Positions 49,201-54,832 of a stretch of 64,000 nt of DNA are shown here, one piece after another (position 1 is the first letter of the stretch; every line of letters starts with the position of its first letter). The DNA lies in assembly GCF_002950945.1 (NCBI RefSeq), contig NZ_CP012673.1:14493590-14557589 (forward strand). Reading direction: 5' to 3'. The position numbers and the translations under genes were made by a program. Under the pieces are notes generated by a model that was given only the letters and a program-made list of their open reading frames with translations, was not told the DNA's origin and did no database searches. The stretch is from Sorangium cellulosum (lineage in GTDB: Bacteria; Myxococcota_A; Polyangia; Polyangiales; Polyangiaceae).

Positions 49201-49787
49201 CTGCTCGGGGTCGGCACGCTCGGGGCGAACGGCGCTTCCCCGGCGGGCGGTGAGCTCGTCGCGGGCGGCGGCAGCGCGCCGGGCGGAGGGAGCACGCTGG
49301 GCGGGGGGAGCACTCCGGGCGGCGGCAGCGCGCCTGACGGCGAGCTCACCGCAGGCGGCGGCAGCGCGCCGGGCGGCGGAAACGCCGGCAGCGGCGCACC
49401 GGGCGACGAGCCCGCCGCGGGCGGCGGAAACGCCGGCAGCGGCGCACCGGGCGACGAGCCCGCCGCGGGCGGCGGAAACGCCCCTGGCGGCAGCGGCGCA
49501 CCGGGCGACGAGCCCGCCGCGGGCGGCGCAAGCGCGTCGAGCGATGGCAGCGCGCCCGGCGGCGGTTCGCCGGCCGGCGGCAGCACACCTGGCGGCGGTT
49601 CGCCGCCAGGCGGCGCGCCGGGCTTCGGCGTGCCTGCGCTGCCGACAAGCAGCGTCTTCGCGCCGGCATGAGGTTGCGCGCTGACGCGCGTCGGTTGAGC
49701 GTTGTCGGCGTTGGTTTCCCAGCTAGCTTCGCTCGGCAAACCAGGCCGGCGCGACGCTCCTTCTTGCGGATCGTCCCCGTGGGCCAC
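43260..49787 (-). CDS. Giant tetratricopeptide-repeat protein with Pro/Gly-rich N-terminus
   Basis: 2175 residues, one of the largest genes in the window. Residues 1-460 are Pro/Gly/Ala-rich low-complexity repeats (units such as AAGSSPGAPLPAFPPP and PLPISVEPTAT), predicted unstructured. From about 460 to 2100 the protein is a long run of helix pairs with TPR features: RARDPVGAARALVELGIHEE, AARRCYERARQLSRTLEPALSRL, ELALEVVEDKLRVAEVEPLRADLLAERARLLQALGRTADSSEAFGEALRL and many similar blocks. The last part (about 1900-2175) is less repetitive and contains a globular-looking segment. No signal peptide or membrane segment. It is likely a cytoplasmic scaffold for protein contacts. The start at 49787 is uncertain because the low-complexity N-terminus is poorly constrained; the adjacent kinase suggests a signalling scaffold (inference). 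Confidence 0.85.
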   Translation of the reverse strand: MAHGDDPQEGASRRPGLPSEASWETNADNAQPTRVSAQPHAGAKTLLVGSAGTPKPGAPPGGEPPPGVLPPAGEPPPGALPSLDALAPPAAGSSPGAPLPPGAFPPPAAGSSPGAPLPAFPPPAAGSSPGAPLPAFPPPGALPPPAVSSPSGALPPPGVLPPPSVLPPPGALPPPATSSPPAGEAPFAPSVPTPSRPPPPVPSRPPPLIRRKDGVASSPLPPPMAPSRPPPPLPGSAARPPAAAPEPGQAGAPAAREDVPPPPRAPRGLSPRPPLPNRGAASAGRPAPSSQPGGVPTQASPATVAFEATTTPLPISVEPTATPLPISVEPTATPLPISVRPDEAAAPISAEPIEAAAPTPARAGATPLPARSGAAPLPARSGATPLPTPAGATPLSPAQPSPPTPRSRVNELSPAPAPAAAPAPAAAPAPAAAPAPAAAPAPRSPHVAAPDLVTELQQRAERLRARDPVGAARALVELGIHEERGLGDQAAARRCYERARQLSRTLEPALSRLHRLLDTRNELALALEVVEDKLRVAEVEPLRADLLAERARLLQALGRTADSSEAFGEALRLVPLHPAALRGLEIVLRRESARSGEQAGKELATHLERLAAAYAPERGRPDGDGQLTAWIHVERAAVLDRKLGKPELALASLENAITFDPAPGPVRDALRRHLVLHDGIVGLVSALSLEAEHERDDDRASRLLYMAARLLIDKLRAPADAVTLLARASTRAPVGTPTARRVVGELVRLLEATGALEQAASVRQKELALLTDNEAITYEHVRLAELYDTLGNAEQAALHASRALELEPEDGSTRERLDRALQRLGQHEQRVAMWTAVANGERPREARVAALLRAADISEHPLRRREEAIATLRAAWSIDPGNSTVFDALSALLAPAPVSTDEEDPRGVRERIDLYTQAASATEEPARKIGLLEKLVSIWEDELGQPARAVEELEKILAIDPQRRAAILAMQRNAARAGDAPRLASALCAEAELAGNPREERRLLLRAAEITEIRLGDRDRASALVDRALAIDPGDPDALRARFRLDERAGRYEEARRALVKLIQREPAGETAFSLWLEVAALDERRLKRPHSAVESYREAARRRPTHPLPRVEIARLLRETGNYEKLVEVLSSLADEAKRPDDNARLLFQAAEVQELALGHDQDALRILARADAALASSQHDPAILEAMERIYVRAGGAGAGVGLGAPVPQRAGAGARAGSGLPGMSHSMIASELAGLYARWLERKPPALLDHALRIALALVLAENSPRQAVEILEGLIAVVPNHVPALRMLEQLYRHLDAPTSLATVLRAEADVFTSTVARGGALWEIASLEEQLGPNAALDALSRISKDAPGDAAALSAILRVATKAATAAPLDASGQVLFASAIRGSRELTTDPVARALYHIEEALLAEVQADVKPAAARAALAGFRDALALWPESLLAARGLDRVAQRLDDRPSMIAAQLALAELAHGEPARAMHRVRAAELTAEEATPEARARALDLYENALRADPDCVAAARALAQALAGDPYRLADRLGEAIGKAASREAISLLGTEIARAVLQHQGRPGAIDAGVGIAAVRRVIEAIPNDPAALLLLARLLTAQRVWLEARDALKRAVAAAADAETKIAAHFLIADLYEGPLSNASLAQDALQAILSIDAQNRPALERLHKLGVSRGDHALALRSLGRLVELAPDAASRVEADLRLADAYRDAGDTAGMVRTLCDAIVSAPGESRAWTALARLYRVDTSEGAAAYAKALGQLIELATARRVPLDPRWLTTLGLLEATLLIRPREGLAHLQQAAALPGAPPESRTALGRGLEAAGRNAEAVQVLREVLTTDPEVFSRIPDIGPALAALEASLAKDGRAEERVTVEEVRACLGEVAPERMARLRSRRVPSEAPYAGAFAGPEIGRLLVPEARGPWIDVALALAPVAAKAIRFELGNLGVGSRERIGPRDNHPTRHLAERVGRALGIEAFELYLVPSWQGAARVFPGDPPAIVAPTSFVELPELEQTFALARLFARVAVGFTFIDEIPAEATDGLLLAALRTVDPGFGSGAVSPAREHAVQQMLPGVQRAIGRRQRKLLEEVAPTVAASYDARAMVMGLRRSEQRIGYLLSGDALAAIDYLRRYDRDIARSMEEPRLLLQHPVTNELLRYALSADAYAERRRAGSVWPAV
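48481..48545. repeat. 18-bp tandem repeat in the TPR gene
   Basis: GGCGCGGGTGCTGCGGCC is repeated at 48481, 48499, 48517 and, incompletely, 48535. It encodes APAAAP on the minus strand. In-frame length means copy-number change would not break the protein. Confidence 0.85.
49373..49522. repeat. 48-bp tandem repeat in the TPR gene N-terminus
   Basis: Copies start at 49373, 49421 and 49469 (period 48); the third copy has a 6-bp insertion. The first two are identical by eye. Each encodes a 16-residue Pro/Ala/Gly/Ser unit on the minus strand. Confidence 0.85.
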
Positions 49788-49880
49788 TGCCGCGGGATGC
49801 TACACATCCGCGCGCTTCCAATCCAACAATCCCAGCGTCCGCTGGACCGGATCGGGCGCACTTTCTCCAGGGCGATGCGA

Positions 49881-51449
49881 TTATTTTGATGCCGGCGTCG
49901 CCAGCGTGCAGCGCAGCACGCCGAGCTTCATCGCCTTGCCGGCCGGGTGCGCGACCAGCAGCGCCTCCGCCTGGGCCGCGATGGGCTCGCCGCGCCCGAG
50001 CGCGGGCTCCGCGTGCAGCCCGCCTTCGAGCTCGCCGCGCGCGGTGAGCGCCGCGAGCTGTGTCGGGCCCGACGCGTTCGCGATCGCGAGCCACGCGGCC
50101 GCGTGTGCGCCCGCGGCTCCCGGCTGCCCTCCCGGAGCTCGCCCCCGGCTGCCCGGCAGGAGCGCGGGCACGCCGGCGCCGACGCCCAGCGCGGCCTCGG
50201 GTGGGGTGTCCTGCTCGCGATCTCCGCCGACGATCACGCGCGGCTCGCCGGCGCCGCCGAGCCGCACCAGCACGGTGCCGATGCGCCCCCCGCTCGATCC
50301 GCTCGGGGTATCGTCGTCGCGGAAGGCCAGGATCAGCCCGTCATCCTCGCCGAGCGTCAGGTCGTAGGCCAGCACGTGCCCGTCTTTCGGCGTGATCGCG
50401 CGCGGCGTGTTGGTGAGCGCGCCCGTCTCGTCCATGGGGGCCACCTCGATCCACTGGTGGGTGATCGTCTCCCCTGCCGCGGCCGTGTCCTCGTCGTCGT
50501 CGCCCGCCTTCGCCGAGGCGCGCCGCGCCGGCTCCTCGGCGCGCGCGATGTACGCGAGCCAGTAGCCGCCCGGCCGCGCGATCACGCGCGGCGTCTCCGC
50601 GTCGGTGCTCGGCTGCGAGACGGGGCGGGGCGAGGTGACCGAGCGCATCGTGCCCACGTCGGCGGAGGCCAGCATGATCCGCGATCGTTTGCCGTCGCGG
50701 GTCACGTCGTCCCAGACGACGACCGCCCGCTCGCCGGACGCGGCGACGTCGAGGGCGAGCGACTCGTCGCGCCCCTCGGCGAGCTCGGCCCCCCAGGTGA
50801 CGTGCTCCCCGTCGATCTTGGCGATCTTGATGGCGCGCCCGCCGGCGTTCGGCTCGAGCATGGCGGCGAGGATCGCGCCGCCGGCGCCCGCGACGACCGG
50901 GGGATCCATGTCCCCCCGCGATCGCGCGAGCCGCACGAGCTTCCCCTGGGCGCCGTCGGCCGAGAGCGTGGCCACCATGGCGACGGTCCCGCCTTCCGCC
51001 TCGCGCTGGGCGCCGACGGCGAACCCGCCGGAGAACGTCGTCCCGCGGCCGATCTCGACGGCGAACGGCGCGAGGTCCTCGGGGCCTGTCGGCTCGCCGC
51101 CGCCGGCGCCTTGCTCGGGCCCGCGCGGGGCCGGCGGGGCGTCGCCGATGACGAACGGCGCCGGACCGGCGGCCGCGCAGCGCGGGGGCGGCAGCGCCGC
51201 CGCCCCCGCGGGATCTGCGGGATCGTTCGCGCCGGGCGCCGCGGCGCTCGCGCCGGGCGTCGCGGGGGCGCTGCTCCCGCCTGCTCCGCTCTCCGGTGCG
51301 GAGCAGGCGCGCCAGACCACGAGGGCTCCGACGACGAGGGCGACGCCGAGGGCGCCTTTCCAGGCGAACCCTTCCGGCTCTTCTTCCGGCGGCGGCGGGC
51401 GTCGATCCGCGGGCGCGCTCCCCTGGGGTGCGCGTTGGCTGGGCTCCAT
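49881..51449 (-). CDS. Membrane-anchored extracytoplasmic protein of unknown function
   Basis: 522 residues. A Pro/Glu-rich cytoplasmic tail (1-30) precedes one membrane helix at about 31-47 (ALGVALVVGALVVWRAC), giving a type II membrane topology. An Ala/Pro/Gly linker follows. The rest (about 110-522) consists of repeated beta-strand blocks with small and acidic residues (GTVAMVATLSADGAQGKLVRLA, AVVVWDDVTRDGKRSRIMLASA, YWLAYIARAEEP, LILAFRDDDTPSGSSGGRIGTVLVRLG) that look like beta-propeller blades, with an internal Asp/Glu-rich loop (DDDEDTAAAGE). No named family. It is 93 bases upstream of the TPR gene on the same strand and may be part of its transcription unit. Confidence 0.65.
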   Translation of the reverse strand: MEPSQRAPQGSAPADRRPPPPEEEPEGFAWKGALGVALVVGALVVWRACSAPESGAGGSSAPATPGASAAAPGANDPADPAGAAALPPPRCAAAGPAPFVIGDAPPAPRGPEQGAGGGEPTGPEDLAPFAVEIGRGTTFSGGFAVGAQREAEGGTVAMVATLSADGAQGKLVRLARSRGDMDPPVVAGAGGAILAAMLEPNAGGRAIKIAKIDGEHVTWGAELAEGRDESLALDVAASGERAVVVWDDVTRDGKRSRIMLASADVGTMRSVTSPRPVSQPSTDAETPRVIARPGGYWLAYIARAEEPARRASAKAGDDDEDTAAAGETITHQWIEVAPMDETGALTNTPRAITPKDGHVLAYDLTLGEDDGLILAFRDDDTPSGSSGGRIGTVLVRLGGAGEPRVIVGGDREQDTPPEAALGVGAGVPALLPGSRGRAPGGQPGAAGAHAAAWLAIANASGPTQLAALTARGELEGGLHAEPALGRGEPIAAQAEALLVAHPAGKAMKLGVLRCTLATPASK

Positions 51450-51620
51450 GGGCCCGGGGTGTTAGCGCTGATCGCGCCGTGAGGGCAGGGGTGGCGTCGC
51501 GAGAACTTTCCCTCCGGCGCTGGCGGGGGTATCGGCCACGGGAGCGACGCGGGGGATCGTCGCCGCGGCCATCCAGCGCAGGTCGGCGCGGCGGGGCTCG
51601 ACGCGCGCGCGACCTTCGTC

Positions 51621-52529
51621 ATGGCCAGCCGTACCTTCCTCGCCACCTTTCTGCTCGTGCTCGCCGCGCTCTCTTGTGCGGCGTGTGTCGGCTCCTCTCC
51701 AACGCCGCTTGCCCCTGCGCTCCGCGGCTCGATCGGCGTCCCGCACCACGGCGTCATCACCGATGCCGTCGAGCTGCCGAGGCAGGGCGAGGGCTACCGG
51801 CTGCTCCGGAGCAACGGCGTCCGGTGGGGGACGGCGGGGCTCGTCGCCACCGTCCAGCGCGCCGCGGCGGAGGTCGCGCGGGCGCGGCCGGGCGGCGCGC
51901 CGCTCCTCGTCGGGGATCTCTCCGCGCGGTTCGGCGGCGAGACCCGGGGGCACCGATCGCACCGCACCGGGCGCGACGCGGACCTCTTGCTCTACGCGCT
52001 GACGCCGGACGGGCGCCCGGTGCGCTCGCCGGGGTTCGTGGAGTTCGGCCCCGACGGCCTCGCCCGGCTGCCCGAGGGCGACGGCGAGCGCCCGTCCTCG
52101 TCCTCCGAGGTCGACGAGTACGTCCGCTTCGACGTCGAGCGGCAGTGGCTGCTCGTGAAGTCGCTCCTCCGTTCGCCGGACGCGCCCATCCAGTGGCTCT
52201 TCCTGGCGCGCTGGCTCGAGGCGCTGGTCGTCGAGTACGCCCGGGCGCGCGGCGAGGATCCCGAGCTCGTCTGGTACGCCGAGAGCGTGCTGCTCCAGCC
52301 GGGCGACAGCACGGCGCACGCCGATCACATCCACCTCCGCGTCGCGTGCACGCCGGACGAGTTCCTCTCCGGCTGCCTCGGCGGCGGTCCCTACTGGCCG
52401 TGGCTCCCGGCCACGCCGCAGCTCGTCCCGCCGGCGGACGACGACCTCGCCGCGGCGCTCCTCGAAGACCTCCTGCCCGGAGGCGCCGCCGCGAGCCCTC
52501 GCACGGCGGCGCCCGACAGCGCGCTGTGA
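51621..52529 (+). CDS. mepA: MepA-like penicillin-insensitive murein endopeptidase (peptidase family M74)
   Basis: 302 residues. A signal with lipoprotein-like Cys residues (FLLVLAALSCAAC) precedes the catalytic domain. Zinc-binding pattern of M74: GDLSARFGGETRGHRSHRTGRDADLLLY (His111, His114, Asp119/Asp121 region) and HADHIHLRV (233-241), as in E. coli MepA. The enzyme cleaves D-alanyl-meso-diaminopimelyl bonds in peptidoglycan cross-links in the periplasm. The stop overlaps the next gene's GTG as GTGA, so the methyltransferase is translationally coupled to it, a surprising pair. Divergent from the 51449 membrane-protein gene across 171 bp. Confidence 0.88.
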   Translation: MASRTFLATFLLVLAALSCAACVGSSPTPLAPALRGSIGVPHHGVITDAVELPRQGEGYRLLRSNGVRWGTAGLVATVQRAAAEVARARPGGAPLLVGDLSARFGGETRGHRSHRTGRDADLLLYALTPDGRPVRSPGFVEFGPDGLARLPEGDGERPSSSSEVDEYVRFDVERQWLLVKSLLRSPDAPIQWLFLARWLEALVVEYARARGEDPELVWYAESVLLQPGDSTAHADHIHLRVACTPDEFLSGCLGGGPYWPWLPATPQLVPPADDDLAAALLEDLLPGGAAASPRTAAPDSAL

Positions 52530-53476
52530 GCCATCTCGTCGCGCTGGGCGACGCGGCCGACGTCTGCGCGGCGCTCCCCTCCGAGGTGCGCTTCGACCTC
52601 GTCTACCTCGACCCGCCCTTCGGGGTCGGCACGACGATGACCGCGCGCGCGGCGCCCGGCCAGGCGCGCGGCCGGCGGAAGCCCGAGAGCGGCCCCGACG
52701 CGTACGACGATCGCGCGAGCGCCGACGTGCTCGTGGAGATGCTCGCCCCGCGCCTCGCGGCCGTCCGCGATCGCATGGCCGAGGGCGCGACGCTCTACCT
52801 GCACCTCGATCACCGCGCGGTCCACGAGGCGAAGGTCGCGTGTGATCGCCTCTTCGGCCGCGGCGCCTTCCTGGGCGAGATCATCTGGGCGCCCGGCAAC
52901 GGCGGCCGCGGCGCGCGGGGCTTCTCCGTCACGCACCAGACGATCCTCCTCTACGCGCGTGCGGCCGCCGAGCGCGGCCGCGTCGTCTACAACGCCGCGG
53001 ATCCGATGCTCCGAGAGCCCTACGCCGAGACGAGCCTCGCGATGCATTTCAAGCACCGCGACGGGGACGGCCGCCTGTATCGCGAGCGGATCCTCGGCGG
53101 CAAGGTGTACCGGTACTACGCCGACGAGGGCCGCCGGCTCGGGAGCGTGTGGACCGACATCCCGGGGATGGTCGCCAACACCCCGCTGCGCCGCGAGGCC
53201 ACCGGCTACCCCACGCAGAAGCCGGAGCGCCTGCTCGATCGGATCGTCCGCGCCTCGTCCGCGCCCGGCGCGACCGTCGCGGATCTCATGTGCGGCAGCG
53301 GCACCACGCTCGTCGCCGCGGCGCGGCTCGGCCGTCGCTTCGTGGGCGGCGACCGCAGCCCGCTCGCCTTCGCGACGGCGCGGGAGCGGCTTGCGCGCGA
53401 GGGGATCACGTACAGCGTGATCGATGTGCCGGACCAGCGAGCGATCCAGCCGGACGTGCGAGGAGGCGTGAGCTAG
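52526..53476 (+). CDS. Beta-class DNA amino-methyltransferase (N6-adenine or N4-cytosine)
   Basis: 316 residues from a GTG at 52526 that overlaps the upstream stop (GTGA). Motif IV is DPPF (29-32), motif I lies near the C-terminus as DLMCGSGTTLVAAARLG (253-269), with the GYPTQKPERLLDRI segment (227-240) before it. DPPF first and the SAM-binding FxGxG-like motif last is the beta-class order. DPPF fits N4-cytosine or N6-adenine methylation. No restriction gene is adjacent, so it is an orphan methyltransferase, possibly for gene control, as with CcrM (inference). The SAM motif is LMCGSGTT instead of the usual DPFAGSGTT. Confidence 0.88.
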   Translation: MSHLVALGDAADVCAALPSEVRFDLVYLDPPFGVGTTMTARAAPGQARGRRKPESGPDAYDDRASADVLVEMLAPRLAAVRDRMAEGATLYLHLDHRAVHEAKVACDRLFGRGAFLGEIIWAPGNGGRGARGFSVTHQTILLYARAAAERGRVVYNAADPMLREPYAETSLAMHFKHRDGDGRLYRERILGGKVYRYYADEGRRLGSVWTDIPGMVANTPLRREATGYPTQKPERLLDRIVRASSAPGATVADLMCGSGTTLVAAARLGRRFVGGDRSPLAFATARERLAREGITYSVIDVPDQRAIQPDVRGGVS

Positions 53477-53484
53477 AGCGACAA

Positions 53485-53499
53485 ACGGGTTGAACCCGT
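53485..53499. repeat. Palindrome ACGGGTT-G-AACCCGT
   Basis: A perfect 7-bp inverted repeat around one base lies nine bases after the methyltransferase stop. It may fold as a 5-bp hairpin with loop TTGAA. Possible terminator or binding site. Confidence 0.4.
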
Positions 53500-53518
53500 C
53501 TGAAACGAGCAGATTTTC

Positions 53519-53599
53519 GAACCGCCAAGGCGCCAAGGACGCCAAGAAGGAGAAGAAAATATCTTGGCGCCCTTGGCGCCCTTGGCGCCTTGGCGGTTC
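53519..53599. repeat. GCCAAGG-type interspersed inverted repeat
   Basis: The left arm (53519-53546) carries GAACCGCCAAGGCGCCAAGG and GACGCCAAG; the right arm (53563-53599) carries CTTGGCGCCCTTGGCGCCCTTGGC and ends GCCTTGGCGGTTC. The arms pair over most of their length around an A-rich loop AAGGAGAAGAAAATAT. The same GCCAAGGCGCCAAG core is known from interspersed repeats in many large bacterial genomes. Such REP-like elements can act as terminators or be moved by REP-type transposases; none is nearby. Confidence 0.75.
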
Positions 53600-53643
53600 A
53601 TCTCTCGTTCCTCAACGTGATCGGTGTTCTAGGGGGGCGCAGT

Positions 53644-53860
53644 GGCCGGCTTCAACGCTTGAAACGGCCTTCTCGGTCCTCGAGCGCCCCCTCTCGACAC
53701 CTGCGGCGGCTCACTCAGCTCCCCAGCGGTGCGTCTCAAGGCTTGAGATGGCTCACTCGGGCGTCGAGTCGCCGGTTTCAACGCTTGAAACGACCCGCTC
53801 GGTCGCCGGGAAGGCCGTTACAACGTTTGCATCAACGCTTGCGGCGACGGGCGCGTCCAC
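53644..53860. repeat. Degenerate 21-bp tandem repeat array with TTCAAxGCTTGAA palindromes
   Basis: About ten degenerate units of 21 bp (clearest as 42-bp pairs). Palindromic cores lie at 53651-53663 (TTCAACGCTTGAA), 53734-53748 (TCTCAAGGCTTGAGA) and 53775-53791 (GTTTCAACGCTTGAAAC), spaced by about 84 and 42 bases. Read on the plus strand each unit resembles a heptapeptide with the pattern x-S-T-L-E-x-x, but no gene can be proven. Confidence 0.65.
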
Positions 53861-53912
53861 CTCGGTGCGCCCGGCCTGGCGCTCTGTCGCTCTCCGGCCC
53901 GCTCGGCCTGGC

Positions 53913-54518
53913 TCAGACGAGATCGTCGATGGGCCCCGCGCCCTCGCGGACGACCTGCACGTCGCCCTGGCTCAGGTCGATCACGGTCGTCGGCACGGCC
54001 CCGCCGGTACCCGCGTCGAGCACGAGCGCGAGCCCCGGGAACCGGTCGTCGATCTCCGTGGGGTCGATGATCGGATCCTCGCCTGAAGGCGCGGCGGTCG
54101 TGCTGATGAGCGGCCGCCCGAGCGCGCGGACCAGCGCGATCGCGACCGGGTGGTTCGGCACCCGGATGCCGACCGTCTTCTGCTTGAGGTGCACGTACTT
54201 CGGCACCTCCCGCGTGGCGGGCAGGATGAACGTGTACGGCCCCGGCAGGAAGCGCTTGAGGAGGCGGTACGCCTGGTTCTCGACGATCGCGTAACGCGCG
54301 ATGTCGCTCAGATCCGGACAGATGAACGCGAGCTTCTTCTCCCCGCGCATCCCCTTGATCTGATAAATCCGCTCGATCGCCTGCTTGTTCATCAGGTCGC
54401 ACCCGAGCCCGTACACGGTGTCGGTCGGGTACCCGATGACCTCGCCCTTCTGGAGCAGGTCGACAGCGCGTGCGATCTTGCGCGGTTCCGGGTGGTCGGG
54501 GTTGATGGGCTGGAGCAT
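53913..54518 (-). CDS. yciO: YciO/YrdC/Sua5 family protein (YciO type)
   Basis: 201 residues. YrdC-like RNA-binding fold: GEVIGYPTDTVYGLGCDL at the start and LLKRFLPGPYTFILPATREVPKY plus VGIRVPNHPVAIALVRALG in the core. The match is closest to the YciO subgroup rather than TsaC/Sua5: DLSDIARYAIVENQAYRLLKR and VPTTVIDLSQGDVQVVREGAG follow the YciO pattern. TsaC makes threonylcarbamoyl-AMP for t6A tRNA modification; YciO's role is less certain. The ATG at 54518 begins MLQPINPDHPEPRKI, the correct N-terminus; the frame is open to 54629 but that part is not conserved. Confidence 0.88.
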   Translation of the reverse strand: MLQPINPDHPEPRKIARAVDLLQKGEVIGYPTDTVYGLGCDLMNKQAIERIYQIKGMRGEKKLAFICPDLSDIARYAIVENQAYRLLKRFLPGPYTFILPATREVPKYVHLKQKTVGIRVPNHPVAIALVRALGRPLISTTAAPSGEDPIIDPTEIDDRFPGLALVLDAGTGGAVPTTVIDLSQGDVQVVREGAGPIDDLV

Positions 54519-54832
54519 CGCTTCGTCTTCCGCTTCTGCTTGGTCCGCCCGACCTCCAGCGTGAGCGCCGGCGGGGGGCTGTGCGCGGCAGCGTGCGGGG
54601 TGCGCGCCGAGCACCGACCGAGGTGCCATCCGCTGTCAGGTAGCTCCACGTCCCAGGCGCGCCCTGTGGGGCGCGCAGCGAAACGTCTCAGGCATCAAGG
54701 CCCGAAGGGAGACATGCCGGGCGGTGTTCTCAGCTTCAGCTCCCTCGCCCCGGTCTTGCCGGATGGCCAGCGCCCCCCGCACGCTGCCGCGCACAGCCCC
54801 CCGCCGGCGCGGCCGCCCGGATCCCCCGCGGC
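54519..54832. other. Gap with a large inverted-repeat element
   Basis: 314 bp without a gene, between two minus-strand genes. It is mostly filled by the 246-bp element with perfect 36-bp inverted ends (54565-54810). It also should hold the promoter of yciO and the end of the ATP synthase operon. Confidence 0.6.
54565..54810. mobile_element. MITE-like element or giant hairpin with perfect 36-bp inverted ends
   Basis: The 36 bases at 54565-54600 (GCGCCGGCGGGGGGCTGTGC ...) are the exact reverse complement of 54775-54810 (... GCACAGCCCCCCGCCGGCGC). The 174-bp spacer has no coding potential. Short size, terminal inverted repeats and no gene fit a miniature inverted-repeat transposable element. 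No target-site duplication is visible at the edges, so a recent inverted duplication or a long terminator hairpin of the atp operon is also possible. Confidence 0.5.

Larger units (their letters stand above)
53477..53912. other. Repeat-rich gap between convergent genes
   Basis: There is no gene I support in 436 bp. It contains a small palindrome (53485-53499), a GCCAAGG-type inverted repeat (53519-53599) and a degenerate 21-bp tandem array (53644-53860). An open frame runs across all three but overlaps the next gene on the opposite strand and reads through the inverted repeat, so I treat it as non-coding. Confidence 0.6.

Noticed and set aside
43254..49253. Very long plus-strand open frame opposite the TPR gene
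   Set aside because: It is an antisense shadow. Its composition is Arg/Gly/Glu-rich without a domain, and the minus-strand frame has TPR helices and normal codon choice.
52526..53476. Complete restriction-modification system
   Set aside because: Only the methyltransferase is present; flanking genes are a murein endopeptidase and YciO, not nucleases or specificity subunits.
53490..54086. Plus-strand frame through the inverted repeat and heptad array
   Set aside because: Reads through a GCCAAGG inverted repeat, overlaps yciO on the other strand, and lacks a ribosome-binding site; treated as repeat DNA.
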